DNA of 64,000 nt from JAFAMS01 sp963715815 (GCA_963715815.1 OY970278.1:1550001-1614000); one strand, 5' to 3'; positions 41,159-50,384 are shown, counted from the first letter of the stretch. Translations and numbers: made by a program. The notes: generated from the letters alone by a model not told the origin.

Positions 41159-42352
41159 ATGAAGAGAGAAGGCTTTATCGGGGGCATTGCCGCCGGAACC
41201 GCGGCGGCAGGTTTGGGAATTTGGCCGGCGTCCGCGCAGAGCAATCCGATCACGTTCGGCGCCGCGGTCTCGCTGAGCGGTATCTTTTCGGACGGCGGGC
41301 ATTACTCGCTTGAGGGCTATCAGCTCGGCATTTCGCACGTCAACGCGCAAGGTGGCGTGCTCGGACGGCAGCTCGCGCTCAAGTATTACGACGATCAGAG
41401 TGCGCCGGCAACCGGCGTGCGCTTGTACGAGCGCCTGATCAACGAAGACAAAGTCGACATCGTGACCGGACCGTACGGCACCGCGATCTCGGCGCCGGCT
41501 GCGAACGTCGCAGCGCGCTACAAGATGCCGATGCTCATGCCGGAGACGGCCGATGTTGTGATGTTCAGCCGCGGCAACCGGTATATTTTTCAGGGGCTTG
41601 GTCCGGTGCAGACCTACTTGTACGGACTGCTCTCGATTGCGCACGATCACGGTTTCAAAAAACTTGCGGTGATCGGCGGCGACACGGCCTTTCCGCACTC
41701 GCTTGCAAACGCGACGCCGGAAGTCATGCGCGGTTTCGGACAAGGGATCGTCTATCAAGAGTATTATCCGGGCAACGCGAGCGATTTCTCGTCGGTCGTC
41801 GAAAAGGTGCGCTCGTCAGGCGCGGAAGTCGTGCTGGCGATGGCGTTCCCGACTGATTCGCTTGGGTTGATTCGTCAGCTCAAACAGTCCAATTTCGCGC
41901 CAAAGATGTTCTACGAAGCGGTTGGCGCCTCGGATCCGCTCTTCGTCAAGAGCGTCGGACGCGATTGCGACGGGACGTTCTCGGCCGTGGCGTGGAACTT
42001 CTCGGCAAAAACGCCGGAGAACGAGCGTTTCGTGCGCGATTATCGTGAAATGTTCAAGCGTGATCCGGACTATCACGCCGCGTCGAACTATTCGGCGATC
42101 GCGCTCTACGCCGAAGCGATCAAGCGTGCGGGGTCATTGGATCAAGAGAAGATCCGCGACGCATTCTCGACGATGCGCGTGCACACGCTGCTTGGTAACT
42201 ACCGCGTCAACGAGCAAGGCATCCAGCTTGGATATACGTCGTTCATCGTGCAGTGGCAGAAGGGTCGACAAGTGATCGTGTATCCCGGCAACGCTCCGGG
42301 CGCGGGCAAGCCGATCGTGCCGTTCCCGTCGTGGTCCGATCCGAATCGTTGA
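41159..42352 (+). CDS. Branched-chain amino-acid-type periplasmic binding protein, LivK family
   Basis: 397 residues with signal peptide (GGIAAGTAAAGLGIWPASAQS). NPITFGAAVSLSGIFSDGGHYSLEGYQLGISHVN and VNAQGGVLGRQLALKYYDDQSAP are the Peripla_BP_6 start. The two-lobed fold continues with IVTGPYGTAISAPAANVAARYKMP. The ligand is uncertain: the adjacent RidA homologue suggests amino acids or enamine-forming compounds. Its TGA overlaps the next TTG (TTGA). Confidence 0.9.
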   Translation: MKREGFIGGIAAGTAAAGLGIWPASAQSNPITFGAAVSLSGIFSDGGHYSLEGYQLGISHVNAQGGVLGRQLALKYYDDQSAPATGVRLYERLINEDKVDIVTGPYGTAISAPAANVAARYKMPMLMPETADVVMFSRGNRYIFQGLGPVQTYLYGLLSIAHDHGFKKLAVIGGDTAFPHSLANATPEVMRGFGQGIVYQEYYPGNASDFSSVVEKVRSSGAEVVLAMAFPTDSLGLIRQLKQSNFAPKMFYEAVGASDPLFVKSVGRDCDGTFSAVAWNFSAKTPENERFVRDYREMFKRDPDYHAASNYSAIALYAEAIKRAGSLDQEKIRDAFSTMRVHTLLGNYRVNEQGIQLGYTSFIVQWQKGRQVIVYPGNAPGAGKPIVPFPSWSDPNR

Positions 42353-42777
42353 GCCTGGAAGTCATCCATCACGAAGGGTACGATCCGGCGATCAATTCGC
42401 TGTTCGTTCCCGCGATCAAAGTGGCCAGCGGAAAGCTCGTGTTTATATCCGGCGTCCATGCGGCGCCGGTGTATCACGATCATCCGCACATTCCCGAACA
42501 GTTCGATAAGATTCCATCGGATGCGGGCGAGCAAGCGAAGCTCGCGTTCTCGCATCTTTCGCTTGCTCTCAAAGCGGCGGGCTGCTCGCCACAAAACGTT
42601 GTGATGCTCACGCGCTTCTTGACGAACATCGGCGAGGATCAGGATAAGGTCAACCGCGTGCAGGGCGAGTTCTTTGGCGGCCATCTTCCGACGAGCACGA
42701 CCGTGGAAGTGAAGCGAATGGCGACGGACCCGCGCCTCAAGCTCGAAATTACCGTTATTGCCGTAGCGCCCGAGTAA
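42349..42777 (+). CDS. RidA/YjgF family protein
   Basis: 142 residues from TTG 42349, which overlaps the binding-protein stop. LEVIHHEGYDPAINSLFVPAIKVASGKLVFISGVHAAP, LSLALKAAGCSPQNVVMLTRFLTNI and PTSTTVEVKRMATDPRLKLEITVIAV match RidA. The canonical catalytic Arg position shows RFLTN instead of R-x-Y/V-x-D, and the ending E-I-T-V replaces E-I-E. Strict imine deaminase function is therefore uncertain, as for several RidA subfamilies. Last gene of the transporter operon. Confidence 0.85.
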   Translation: MSLEVIHHEGYDPAINSLFVPAIKVASGKLVFISGVHAAPVYHDHPHIPEQFDKIPSDAGEQAKLAFSHLSLALKAAGCSPQNVVMLTRFLTNIGEDQDKVNRVQGEFFGGHLPTSTTVEVKRMATDPRLKLEITVIAVAPE

Positions 42778-42841
42778 ATTAACGGATAGAATTGCAGGGT
42801 AGGCTGGTCGAAAACAGTAGACTTCGCCGGCCCGCACCGTC

Positions 42842-42916
42842 GCCGCCGTAGCTCAGTGGTAGAGCATTTCATTGGTAATGAAAAGGTCGCGAGTTCAATC
42901 CTCGCCGGCGGCTCCA
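42842..42916 (+). tRNA. tRNA-Thr(GGU)
   Basis: 75 bases with encoded CCA. Acceptor GCCGCCG/CGGCGGC, D-arm GCTCAGTGGTAGAGC, anticodon loop TTGGTAA (anticodon GGU), T-arm GCGAGTTCAATCCTCGC. In other bacteria it directly follows tRNA-Gly(UCC) and precedes tuf. Here five transporter genes and a RidA gene are in between, and tuf is absent. Confidence 0.96.
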
Positions 42917-42929
42917 GAATGCGAAACAG

Positions 42930-42952
42930 CCTTGACGTGCAAAATGTCAAGG
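42930..42952. terminator. Hairpin after tRNA-Thr(GGU), possible terminator
   Basis: CCTTGAC/GTCAAGG stem with a 9-base loop, followed by TTGCTTTCGTTATT. It lies between the tRNA and the convergent TPR/ATP-grasp gene. The T-tract is imperfect, so termination is only probable. Confidence 0.5.
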
Positions 42953-42961
42953 TTGCTTTCG

Positions 42962-44362
42962 TTATTCTCGTGCAACGCCGGCCAGCGCAAGCATTGATTC
43001 GACCGCGTCAATTGCGCGGTAAATCGCGCCCCGGCGGTATTCCCACATCTTTTCGTTGGGCTCGAGTGGGATCGTCATTGTTGCATTGGCTTCAAACAAC
43101 AAGATATTGCCGTTGCGATCGAGTCCGAAATCGACGCCGGCGTAGTCGAGGCCGAGCGCGTCGCCGATCGCATCGAGCGCTGCAGTTGCCACAGGCCCGA
43201 TCGCTTCCGGCATATATTCAAGAAAGGCGGCTTCCTCGTAGCGGTACGTTGCCTCGCGTGAATTGTCGGCCGCAAAGTAGTGGACCATCCAAGTTGACGC
43301 GATCGCGAGATGTAGCGGATAGACGCGTCCAGCGACGATCATGGCGCGATATTTGCGAACTTTCCCGTCCACTTTGCGTGCGTCGAGAAACTCGATTGCG
43401 AGGACATTCGTTCCCGGAATGCGATCTAGTGCAGCGCGGACGCCGTCGTGATCCTCGACGCGAAAGAAGTGCTCGCCGGTGTGGTGTCCAAGTGCACGCA
43501 ATAGAAACGGATACGCGAATCCCGCTTGCGCAAACACATCTGCATGATCTGCGCCGAGGGCTTCGCGAGAAAACAGCTGCATTCGCGGAGTAACGACGCC
43601 GGGCAGCGCGCCGAGAACTCGCGCGTTCTCGATGCGCGTCGTTTGCAGCACGCGAGCCGGCGCGTTGAGAACGGGCTTTGCAGCTTTGTTGACGAGAACG
43701 TCCGCGGTCTCGAGCTCGGCGCGACAGCGATCGGCGTCTCCGATGGCGTTGAAGATGAGATCGTGTTCGGGAAGCGGCGCTGCCGGATCGCAGGCGTCAA
43801 CGAATAGTTTCGTGACCGCATAGCGATGATCGTCGAGAATGTGGCGCAAATCGACATTGCCGCCCGCGGACGATAGAAGCAGAAGAACGTGTGCGAGCGG
43901 CTTGCCTTCACCGCGAAATGGAGCATATTCGATTCCGCGGTTGCGGAAGCCGAGCTTGCGATGATGATCGGCTTTGGCTTGATCGCCCAGCCGGACGAAG
44001 ATCGCGCTCAGGCCCTGATGCGCTTCTGCGCAATCCTCGTCGAGTGCGAGCGCAGCTTCGAATTCGTTCCGCGCCGTCGGCAGGTTGTCGCCTTCCAGCA
44101 ACGCCACGCCGAGATTGACGTGCGCTGCCGGTTTGTCGGCATGCCATTTGAGTGCTTCGCGATACGTCGCGAGCGCCGCCGCGGCGTGTCCGCAGCGCGC
44201 GAAGAGATTGCCGAGATTGTTGAGGGCGCCGAAATGGTGCGGCTCAGCTTCCAGGACGGCGAAGTAGGCATCGCGTGCGTCGTAATCTTGGCCGACGGCC
44301 TCAAGGTCTTTGGCGTCCTGAAAGAGGGCATCGGCGTCGTGGGGCACCCTTGCCGCATACAT
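42962..44362 (-). CDS. TPR / ATP-grasp protein (paralogue 3)
   Basis: 466 residues, intact. Three or four TPR units (about 1-135): DARDAYFAVLEAEPHHFGALNN, AALATYREALKWHADKPAAH, LPTARNEFEAALALDED. A linker with RNRGIEYAPF follows. Then the ligase part HVLLLLSSAGGNVDLRHILDD, PLPEHDLIFNAIGDADRC, VLNAPARVLQTTR, LPGVVTPRMQLFSRE, LRALGHHTGEHFFRVEDHDG, AIEFLDARKVDGKVRKYR, STWMVHYFAAD, and the metal/ATP site DYAGVDFGLDRNGNILLFEAN. Best template for repairing paralogue 1. Product and substrate unknown; no precursor peptide is evident nearby. Confidence 0.82.
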   Translation of the reverse strand: MYAARVPHDADALFQDAKDLEAVGQDYDARDAYFAVLEAEPHHFGALNNLGNLFARCGHAAAALATYREALKWHADKPAAHVNLGVALLEGDNLPTARNEFEAALALDEDCAEAHQGLSAIFVRLGDQAKADHHRKLGFRNRGIEYAPFRGEGKPLAHVLLLLSSAGGNVDLRHILDDHRYAVTKLFVDACDPAAPLPEHDLIFNAIGDADRCRAELETADVLVNKAAKPVLNAPARVLQTTRIENARVLGALPGVVTPRMQLFSREALGADHADVFAQAGFAYPFLLRALGHHTGEHFFRVEDHDGVRAALDRIPGTNVLAIEFLDARKVDGKVRKYRAMIVAGRVYPLHLAIASTWMVHYFAADNSREATYRYEEAAFLEYMPEAIGPVATAALDAIGDALGLDYAGVDFGLDRNGNILLFEANATMTIPLEPNEKMWEYRRGAIYRAIDAVESMLALAGVARE

Positions 44363-44375
44363 GAGCCGCCGTGGC

Positions 44376-44435
44376 GGTCCTTCGACTCGCCTGTCCCGAG
44401 CGTAGCGCAGCGAAGTCGAGGGGCTCAGGATGACA
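44376..44435. repeat. REP-like extragenic palindromic element
   Basis: TCCTTCGACT (44378-44387) is matched about 25 bases later by AGTCGAGGGG. The right end reads CTCAGGATGACAG, a combination found dispersed in many environmental bacterial genomes. It lies in a 144-bp intergenic space between divergent genes and is seen once here. Its repetitive nature would need the whole genome. Confidence 0.45.
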
Positions 44436-44506
44436 GATACGTCGTTGCGGGGAATGGGGCTGTTAGGGTAACCTAAAGGCCCGCGTCGCCGTACCTACGA
44501 GGTCCA

Positions 44507-45826
44507 GTGGCAACCAGAACCACCCCAACAATAGCCGCCCCGCCAGCGGCAAGCGTTACTGACGCTCGCCCGCCAGGGGCTGGCCGCGGCCGCGCCTGGG
44601 GCATCGTTCTAAAGTACCTTGCGGCTTGCGGACCCGGCTTGGTCGTCGCCTTTGCGGACACGGAAGCCGGCAGTATCACGACTGCCGCAACGTCGGGCGC
44701 GCAATTCGGAATGAAGCTGATTCTCTTGCAGGTTCTTCTGATCGTGCCGCTTTTCGTCGTGCAAGAGATGACCGTTCGGCTCGGCGTCGTCAGCGGACGC
44801 GGCCACGCCGCATTGATTCGCGACCGTTACGGACTCGGTTGGGCGTGGGTGTCGCTCGGAACGATGTTCGTCACCAACGTCGCCGGTCTCGTCACGGAAT
44901 TCATCGGTATTGCAGGCGTTGCGCTGATCTTTGGACTTCCCGTCGCGCCGCTCGTTGGTGCAGCCGCAATATTGCTGCTCGGCGTGGTGTTGACCGGAAG
45001 CTACAAACGCGCCGAATACGTAGCGCTCGCGTTGTGTTTTCTCGAGCTGCTGTTCATTCCGGCGGCGTTCGCGGCGCATCCACAAGCCAGCTCGATCCTC
45101 CGCGACGGCCTGCTCGGCTCGCAGCCGCTCGGGAATCGTGACTACCTCTTGCTCGTCGCCGGCAACATCGGCGCCGTAATCATGCCGTGGATGATCTTCT
45201 ATCAACAGAGCGCGACGGTCGATAAGAAGCTGCGTCTCCCCCAACTCAATTTCTCGCGCTTCGACACCGCGCTCGGCGCTGTTGCCACTCAAGCGATCAT
45301 GATTGCGATCATCGTAACAACGGCCGCAACACTGTACGTCACGCACACGCAGGTGAGCGATGCTGCACACGCTGCGCTCGCCCTCGTTCCGCTAATCGGC
45401 CGGTATGCGGGGATCATCTTCGGCGCCGGGTTGCTGGGCGCATCGCTGCTCGGTGCGTTCGTCATCTCGCTCGCAACCGCGTGGGCCTTTGGCGAAGCAT
45501 TCCGTTGGCCGTGCTCTCTCAACATGAATTGCCTGCAAGCGAAGCGCTTCTACGGCCTCTACAGCTGCTGCGTGCTGATAGCCGCCGGGATCGTTCTGAT
45601 TCCGAATCTACCGCTCGTTTCGATCACCGTCGACGTCGAAGCGTTCAACGCGTTCGTCCTGCCGATCGTTCTTACGTTCTTGCTGATCATGGCCAACGAC
45701 CGCAAGATACTCGGCGATCGCGTGAACTCGCTACTCGGGAACGTGCTCGCGATCGGGGTGACGGTCGTGTGCGTGTCTCTAGGCGGCTGGATGGCGATCC
45801 TCACGCTCTTCCCGAAAATAGGCTAG
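44507..45826 (+). CDS. NRAMP-family divalent metal transporter, non-canonical metal site
   Basis: 439 residues, about 11 membrane helices, starting GTG 44507 with GAGG five bases upstream. GPGLVVAFADTEAGSITTAATSGAQFG occupies the TM1 metal-binding segment, where canonical NRAMPs have DPGN. TM6 reads IMPWMIFYQQSAT where MPH(N/H) is usual. Both half-sites are thus altered, as in NRAMP-related transporters with different ion preference. The fold assignment is firm; Mn/Fe specificity is not. Shares CTAG stop bases with the convergent phosphoribosyltransferase gene. Confidence 0.88.
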   Translation: MATRTTPTIAAPPAASVTDARPPGAGRGRAWGIVLKYLAACGPGLVVAFADTEAGSITTAATSGAQFGMKLILLQVLLIVPLFVVQEMTVRLGVVSGRGHAALIRDRYGLGWAWVSLGTMFVTNVAGLVTEFIGIAGVALIFGLPVAPLVGAAAILLLGVVLTGSYKRAEYVALALCFLELLFIPAAFAAHPQASSILRDGLLGSQPLGNRDYLLLVAGNIGAVIMPWMIFYQQSATVDKKLRLPQLNFSRFDTALGAVATQAIMIAIIVTTAATLYVTHTQVSDAAHAALALVPLIGRYAGIIFGAGLLGASLLGAFVISLATAWAFGEAFRWPCSLNMNCLQAKRFYGLYSCCVLIAAGIVLIPNLPLVSITVDVEAFNAFVLPIVLTFLLIMANDRKILGDRVNSLLGNVLAIGVTVVCVSLGGWMAILTLFPKIG

Positions 45827-46461
45827 GTCGCTCGCGCGAGTAGCTCGCGCACTTCCTCATCGGTTGTTTGCGAAAAATCGAGATACCACGAGCTAACCGC
45901 GCGTAAGTTTGCAGGCAGGCGCGCTACTACGATGCCATCGGCAACGTTGCGAAGCGCGTCGGCCACGGCCGGCGCCGCGACCGGAACAGCGACGATGATG
46001 CTTCTCGGACGCCCCTCGCGAACCGCAGCCACGGCGACGCGCATGCTGGCGCCAGTCGCGAGGCCATCGTCAACGCAGATAACCGTCATGTCGCGAACGT
46101 CAGGCGGAGGACGATCGCCGCGGTATTCACGCTCGCGCCGTGCCAGCTCGGCGCGCTCCCGCGCTACGACCTCATTTATCTGCTCGCGCGTGATCGACAA
46201 TCGGTCGACCATCCACTGGTCTATGAAAGATACACCGGAGGTCGCGACCGCGCCCATCGCGAGCTCCTCGCGACCGGGGACACCCAGCTTGCGCACGAGG
46301 ACGACGTCCATCGGGATATTAAGCCGGCGTGCAATTTCATAACCTACGGGTACACCACCACGTGGGAGCGCGAGCACGATCGCGTCGCGATAGCGTGCAT
46401 CGCCGGCAAGCCGCGAAGCGAGCTCGCGCCCGGCCGCTGCGCGATTGCGGAAAGGCGTCAT
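45823..46461 (-). CDS. Phosphoribosyltransferase-family protein
   Basis: About 212 residues from the Met of MTPFRNRAAAGRELASRL (an upstream ATG at 46491 is also in frame). ALPRGGVPVGYEIARRL, MDVVLVRKLGVPGREELAMGAV and the PRPP loop VICVDDGLATGASMRVAV are typical of the stand-alone PRTase group often seen with dienelactone hydrolase-like or stress genes. The nucleobase partner is unknown; a regulatory role is possible. Convergent with NRAMP. Confidence 0.88.
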   Translation of the reverse strand: MTPFRNRAAAGRELASRLAGDARYRDAIVLALPRGGVPVGYEIARRLNIPMDVVLVRKLGVPGREELAMGAVATSGVSFIDQWMVDRLSITREQINEVVARERAELARREREYRGDRPPPDVRDMTVICVDDGLATGASMRVAVAAVREGRPRSIIVAVPVAAPAVADALRNVADGIVVARLPANLRAVSSWYLDFSQTTDEEVRELLARAT

Positions 46462-46515
46462 CCGGGCTGTGCCGTAGTCGAGGGCATTCACACAGCAGTG
46501 TAGAGGAAAGGCGAC

Positions 46516-46728
46516 ATGACGGAAACCGAAATCCGGCCCTGGTTACAGCGTTACGCACGCGTCACCCTCGCCGATGGCCGTATCTTCGCGGGCCAGCTGA
46601 CCAAGTCGGAGCAGCACTATAAGGTAACGACGCCGGCGCCTGACAAGCGTGAGCACGACACGGTTGAGACGATTCATTCCGCCGATCAGATCGTCACTAT
46701 CGAAGAAGCTCCGGAGTTCGGACGATAG
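46516..46728 (+). CDS. Small conserved-looking protein, unknown
   Basis: 70 residues: ARVTLADGRIFAGQLTKSEQ and VETIHSADQIVTIEE suggest a small beta-barrel (Sm/SH3-like) fold. AGAGGAAAGGCGAC gives a good Shine-Dalgarno before ATG 46516. The next gene's coding sequence begins at or before its stop, so the two are probably coupled. Function not recognised. Confidence 0.65.
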   Translation: MTETEIRPWLQRYARVTLADGRIFAGQLTKSEQHYKVTTPAPDKREHDTVETIHSADQIVTIEEAPEFGR

Positions 46729-46796
46729 AAGCGCTGATCGACCGCGCCGTCGACAACGCGGCGCTGCTTTCGCCGGCGCAGCCGTCGATCAACGAC

Positions 46797-47555
46797 GTGC
46801 TGCGGCAAGACGCGGAAGCGCGAAGCGGCCCGGACGGCAGAACGCTCGGCCACTTCGTCGTCCCGTCGTCGCGTCTTGACGAGCTTATAAAGAGCGAAGC
46901 CGAGCTACCGCCGTCGATTAGCGTCATCCTCGATCGCCATCTCGGACGTGCGCTCGAAGCTGTCGACGATTTCGGTCTCGTACCGATCGCGTCAGTCGAC
47001 TCGCCGGGCGGAGTGAATGTCGAACGTGGCGACATACTCGAAACCCTAATCGGATGGTCGACAGGTTACGGCGACAACTGCGATGTGTATTGCGAAGTCT
47101 TCGGGCCACACACGCGACCGGATCAAATCGATGAGGCCATTCACCATTTAGCATCGATCCGGCAGACGCAGAAAAATTTCGGCGCAAAGGTTCCGATCCA
47201 CAACGCGCCGACGGCAATGGTAGCGCACGCCCTTTCAGAATGTTCTCGGCTTCGCGTTCCAGTCAAGCTCGGCGCCGACGAAACGCGCGCCGCCGGCACG
47301 CACGGGATCCTCAACGTCGTAACGGCCGCTGCAATTGCGTTTCGTGATTCCGACGCACGCGATGCAATCATCTCTGCTCTTGAAGACCAAGATCCAAGTG
47401 CGTTTACAGTCGAAGACGGTTCGCTGGTGTGGCGCGACCGGCGCTTCGGTGCAGCCACAATCGCTTCGGTTCGACACGAGCTCCTCATCGCGTTTGCCGC
47501 GTTCAATCCGACACAACCGGCGGCGCAGCTGCGCGAGCTCGGCATCTTGGCGTGA
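46797..47555 (+). CDS. Hypothetical protein upstream of fahA
   Basis: At least 252 residues from GTG 46797. The frame reads sensibly back to about 46725 (IEALIDRAVDNAALLSPAQP), so the true start may be a non-standard codon at 46725 or a start lost to an indel. Conserved-looking stretches: LGHFVVPSSRLDEL, VERGDILETLIGWSTGYGDN, VPVKLGADETRAAGTHGI and DGSLVWRDRRFGAATIASV. I do not recognise the family. Its TGA overlaps the fahA GTG (GTGA), so it is probably functionally tied to fumarylacetoacetase. Confidence 0.7.
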   Translation: MLRQDAEARSGPDGRTLGHFVVPSSRLDELIKSEAELPPSISVILDRHLGRALEAVDDFGLVPIASVDSPGGVNVERGDILETLIGWSTGYGDNCDVYCEVFGPHTRPDQIDEAIHHLASIRQTQKNFGAKVPIHNAPTAMVAHALSECSRLRVPVKLGADETRAAGTHGILNVVTAAAIAFRDSDARDAIISALEDQDPSAFTVEDGSLVWRDRRFGAATIASVRHELLIAFAAFNPTQPAAQLRELGILA

Positions 47556-48769
47556 AGGGCGACTTCCCGCTCGAAAATCTGCCGTTTGGAATCTTCTCGC
47601 GTGACGGCGAACGCCGCAGCGTCGGCGTTGCCTATCACGACGATATCGTCGATCTAGCGAAGATCGCTCGCGCGAGATTACTTGACGACGTTGTCAAGAA
47701 TGCCGTCGAAGTATTTGAGTCGCCGACGCTCAACGCATTCTTAGCAACAGGTCACGGAGCATGGCGCGAGACACGGGTGCGGCTGCAGACGATTCTCGAA
47801 GACAAGACGAAATCGAAAGAGTTTTTGGTTGCTCGCCCGTTGACGAAGATGTACATGCCGATCGAGGTCGGCGATTACGTCGATTTTTATTCGTCGATCG
47901 AACACGCAACGAACGTGGGTCGATTGTTCCGTCCGGGCGGCGAGCCGCTCTTGCCCAACTATCGCCACATTCCGATCGGCTATCACGGCCGCACCGCCAC
48001 GATTTCGACCGGCGAGAAAGTGCGACGCCCCAGCGGACAAACGAAAGCCGCCGATGCACCGGCGCCGGCTTTCGGCCCATCGCGTCAGCTCGACTTCGAG
48101 CTCGAACTCGGGTTCGTGGTCGGACTTTCCAACGGTGAAGGGCAGCCGATACCAACCGATGATGCTGCCGATTATCTTTTCGGCATCGTGTTGCTCAGCG
48201 ATTGGAGCGCGCGCGATCTGCAGTCGTGGGAAGGTCAACCGCTCGGACCGTTCCTTTCAAAGTCGTTCGCGACGACGATCTCACCGTGGGTCGTCACGCT
48301 CGATGCGCTCTTGCCCTACCGCGTCGCAAATCGACCGCAGGACCCGGAACCGCTCGAATATCTGCGCGTCGATGCGCCGTGGGCGTTCGATATCGACTTA
48401 TCGGTGAGCTTGCAATCGCGCGCAATGCAGCAGAAGCGCGAAGAGCCCAAGCAGATCGTTCGCGTCAATTTTCGCGACATGTATTGGAACGCCGCGCAAC
48501 AGCTAGCACATCTGACCAGCAATGGGAGCATCGTTCGGACCGGCGATCTGCTCGGTTCGGGAACGATCTCCGGTACCGACGATGGCTCTTACGGCAGCTT
48601 GCTCGAGGCGACGTTGCGGGGAGCACGGCCGCTTGCGCTAACGAACGGCGAGACGCGGACGTTCTTGGAAGACGGAGACACGGTAGTGATGCACGGCTTT
48701 GCCGCGCGCCAGGGCTTGCCGAGGATCGGCTTCGGCGAGCTACGCGCCACCATAGGGCCTGGGGCGTAG
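47552..48769 (+). CDS. fahA: Fumarylacetoacetase
   Basis: 405 residues from GTG 47552; normal FAH length. LENLPFGIFSRDGERRSVGVAYHDDIVDLA is the N-terminal SH3-like domain. The catalytic part has MPIEVGDYVDFYSSIEHATNVG, NYRHIPIGYHGRTATI (catalytic His), LDFELELGFVVG (metal Glu), LLSDWSARDLQSWE and PLGPFLSKSFATTISPWVV. It cleaves fumarylacetoacetate to fumarate and acetoacetate, the last step of tyrosine/homogentisate breakdown. Homogentisate dioxygenase and maleylacetoacetate isomerase are not in the window. The partner gene upstream is the unknown ORF. Confidence 0.94.
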   Translation: MKGDFPLENLPFGIFSRDGERRSVGVAYHDDIVDLAKIARARLLDDVVKNAVEVFESPTLNAFLATGHGAWRETRVRLQTILEDKTKSKEFLVARPLTKMYMPIEVGDYVDFYSSIEHATNVGRLFRPGGEPLLPNYRHIPIGYHGRTATISTGEKVRRPSGQTKAADAPAPAFGPSRQLDFELELGFVVGLSNGEGQPIPTDDAADYLFGIVLLSDWSARDLQSWEGQPLGPFLSKSFATTISPWVVTLDALLPYRVANRPQDPEPLEYLRVDAPWAFDIDLSVSLQSRAMQQKREEPKQIVRVNFRDMYWNAAQQLAHLTSNGSIVRTGDLLGSGTISGTDDGSYGSLLEATLRGARPLALTNGETRTFLEDGDTVVMHGFAARQGLPRIGFGELRATIGPGA

Positions 48770-48846
48770 CGCCTGTACAAAGGAAGACCGGGGTCGGCAC
48801 CCGTACGGGCCTACAAAATTTGCCCGGTTATGAATCGGAGGGGTCT

Positions 48847-50367
48847 ATGCGTCGGGTTCTGACGTTCTTACTCGCAATTACATTTCTTGGAGGAGCATCG
48901 CTCGGTGCCGTTCGGCTCGCAACGGCGCAGTCAAATGGTGTTCTGACGATCTCACAAGGGGCTGACACAGATACGCTGAGCCCGATCACAACGGCGGTCA
49001 CACCGTCTTCAAACGTCTTCAATCAGATCTTCGACGGTCTAGCCGCTCACGACCCGAATGGGAAGCTCATCCCATCTCTGGCGACGTCGTGGAAACAGAT
49101 CTCGGCGACGAAGTGGCAATTCAATCTGCGCCACGGCGTGAAGTTCTCGAACGGCGATCCGTTTACGAGCGCGGATGTCAAGTTCACCGTCGAGAAAGTT
49201 CAAGACCCCGCGTTTAAATCGCAGAAGGCCGATCGCGTCACTATGATCGCCGAAGTGCAAACGCCGGATCCTTACACCGCTATTTATGTGACAAAGAAGC
49301 CTTCTGCGCTGATGCCGGGACGTCCATACGACCTGCGCATCGTCGATGCCAAGTATTGGCAGGCTCACAACGATGCCTACATGGTCGAACATCCGATCGG
49401 CACCGGCCCGTACATGCTCAAGGAATGGAAGAAGGATGACCACCTCACGATGGTCGCCAATCCGACGTATTGGGGTGGCAAGGTTGCGATCCAAACTATC
49501 GTTTGGAAGCCGATTCCCGAGGCTGCATCGCGCGTTGCGGCGTTGCAAACCGGCGAGACCGATATCATCACCAATCTTCCACCGCAAAACGCAGATCAGA
49601 TCGCGAGTGGAAAGTTAACGAGACTGGGTACGGCTAAAAGCGATCGCGTGTTGTTCATCGCATTCAACACGCAAAAGCCCGGCCTGCAGGACAACGTTGC
49701 GTTCCGCCAGGCGATTAACTACGCCGTGAACGTGCCGGCGATCGTCAAGACCGTCCTCGGCGGGCACGGCTTTCCGCTGCGCAACGGCCCGCTGCCGCCG
49801 AATTTCGTCGGCTACGATCCAAAACTGCCGAACTATCACTACGATCCCGAGAAGGCTAAGGATCTCCTCAAACAAGCCGGCGTCACCGGGCCGATCAACT
49901 TGGTGTTGAACTCGCCGTCGGGTCGCTACAACATGGACAAACAAGTTGCGGAAGCCGTGGCCGGACAGCTGCAAGTCGTCGGTATCAACGCGACGGTGCA
50001 GACGCAAGAATGGACCAATTACGTCGGTCAGGTCAGTCATAAAGCGCTCCTGCCGATGTACGAGCTGGGTTGGGGCAACGATACGTTTGACGCCGACGGA
50101 ACCTTGACGCCGCTGTTTACGACGGACTATCCAATCTCGACATGGGGCACGCCGGAGACCGACAAAGCGATCGCGGATGCGCGTTACGAGTTGGATCCGA
50201 AGAAACGCGCAGCCGACTATGCAAAAATCCAGGAAACGATCCACGAACAAGCGCCGTGGCTGTTCCTCTTCGAATATGAAGATCTCTACGGCATCAACAA
50301 GCGCATCGTGTGGCAGCCGCGTTCCGACGAGCTGATAGTCTGCAAAGACATCTCCTGGGCCAAGTAG
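48847..50367 (+). CDS. Peptide/nickel-type ABC transporter substrate-binding protein (SBP family 5)
   Basis: 506 residues with signal peptide (LTFLLAITFLGGASLG..ATAQ). DTLSPITTAVTPSSNVFNQIFDGL, LIPSLATSWKQISATKWQFNLRHGVKFSNGDPFTSADVKFT and GTGPYMLKEWKKDDHLTMVANPTYWGG are classic family 5 segments (DppA/OppA/GsiB). GGAGGGG lies 4 bases before the ATG. The two permease genes follow. Ligand probably an oligopeptide or glutathione-like compound; unknown. Confidence 0.93.
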   Translation: MRRVLTFLLAITFLGGASLGAVRLATAQSNGVLTISQGADTDTLSPITTAVTPSSNVFNQIFDGLAAHDPNGKLIPSLATSWKQISATKWQFNLRHGVKFSNGDPFTSADVKFTVEKVQDPAFKSQKADRVTMIAEVQTPDPYTAIYVTKKPSALMPGRPYDLRIVDAKYWQAHNDAYMVEHPIGTGPYMLKEWKKDDHLTMVANPTYWGGKVAIQTIVWKPIPEAASRVAALQTGETDIITNLPPQNADQIASGKLTRLGTAKSDRVLFIAFNTQKPGLQDNVAFRQAINYAVNVPAIVKTVLGGHGFPLRNGPLPPNFVGYDPKLPNYHYDPEKAKDLLKQAGVTGPINLVLNSPSGRYNMDKQVAEAVAGQLQVVGINATVQTQEWTNYVGQVSHKALLPMYELGWGNDTFDADGTLTPLFTTDYPISTWGTPETDKAIADARYELDPKKRAADYAKIQETIHEQAPWLFLFEYEDLYGINKRIVWQPRSDELIVCKDISWAK

Positions 50368-50384
50368 TGCAATAGGCTACGGCG

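Noticed and set aside
48202..48846. Long N-terminal extension of the family 5 binding protein
   Set aside because: That frame lies over fahA and is Arg-rich nonsense; ATG 48847 has a strong ribosome site and a signal peptide.
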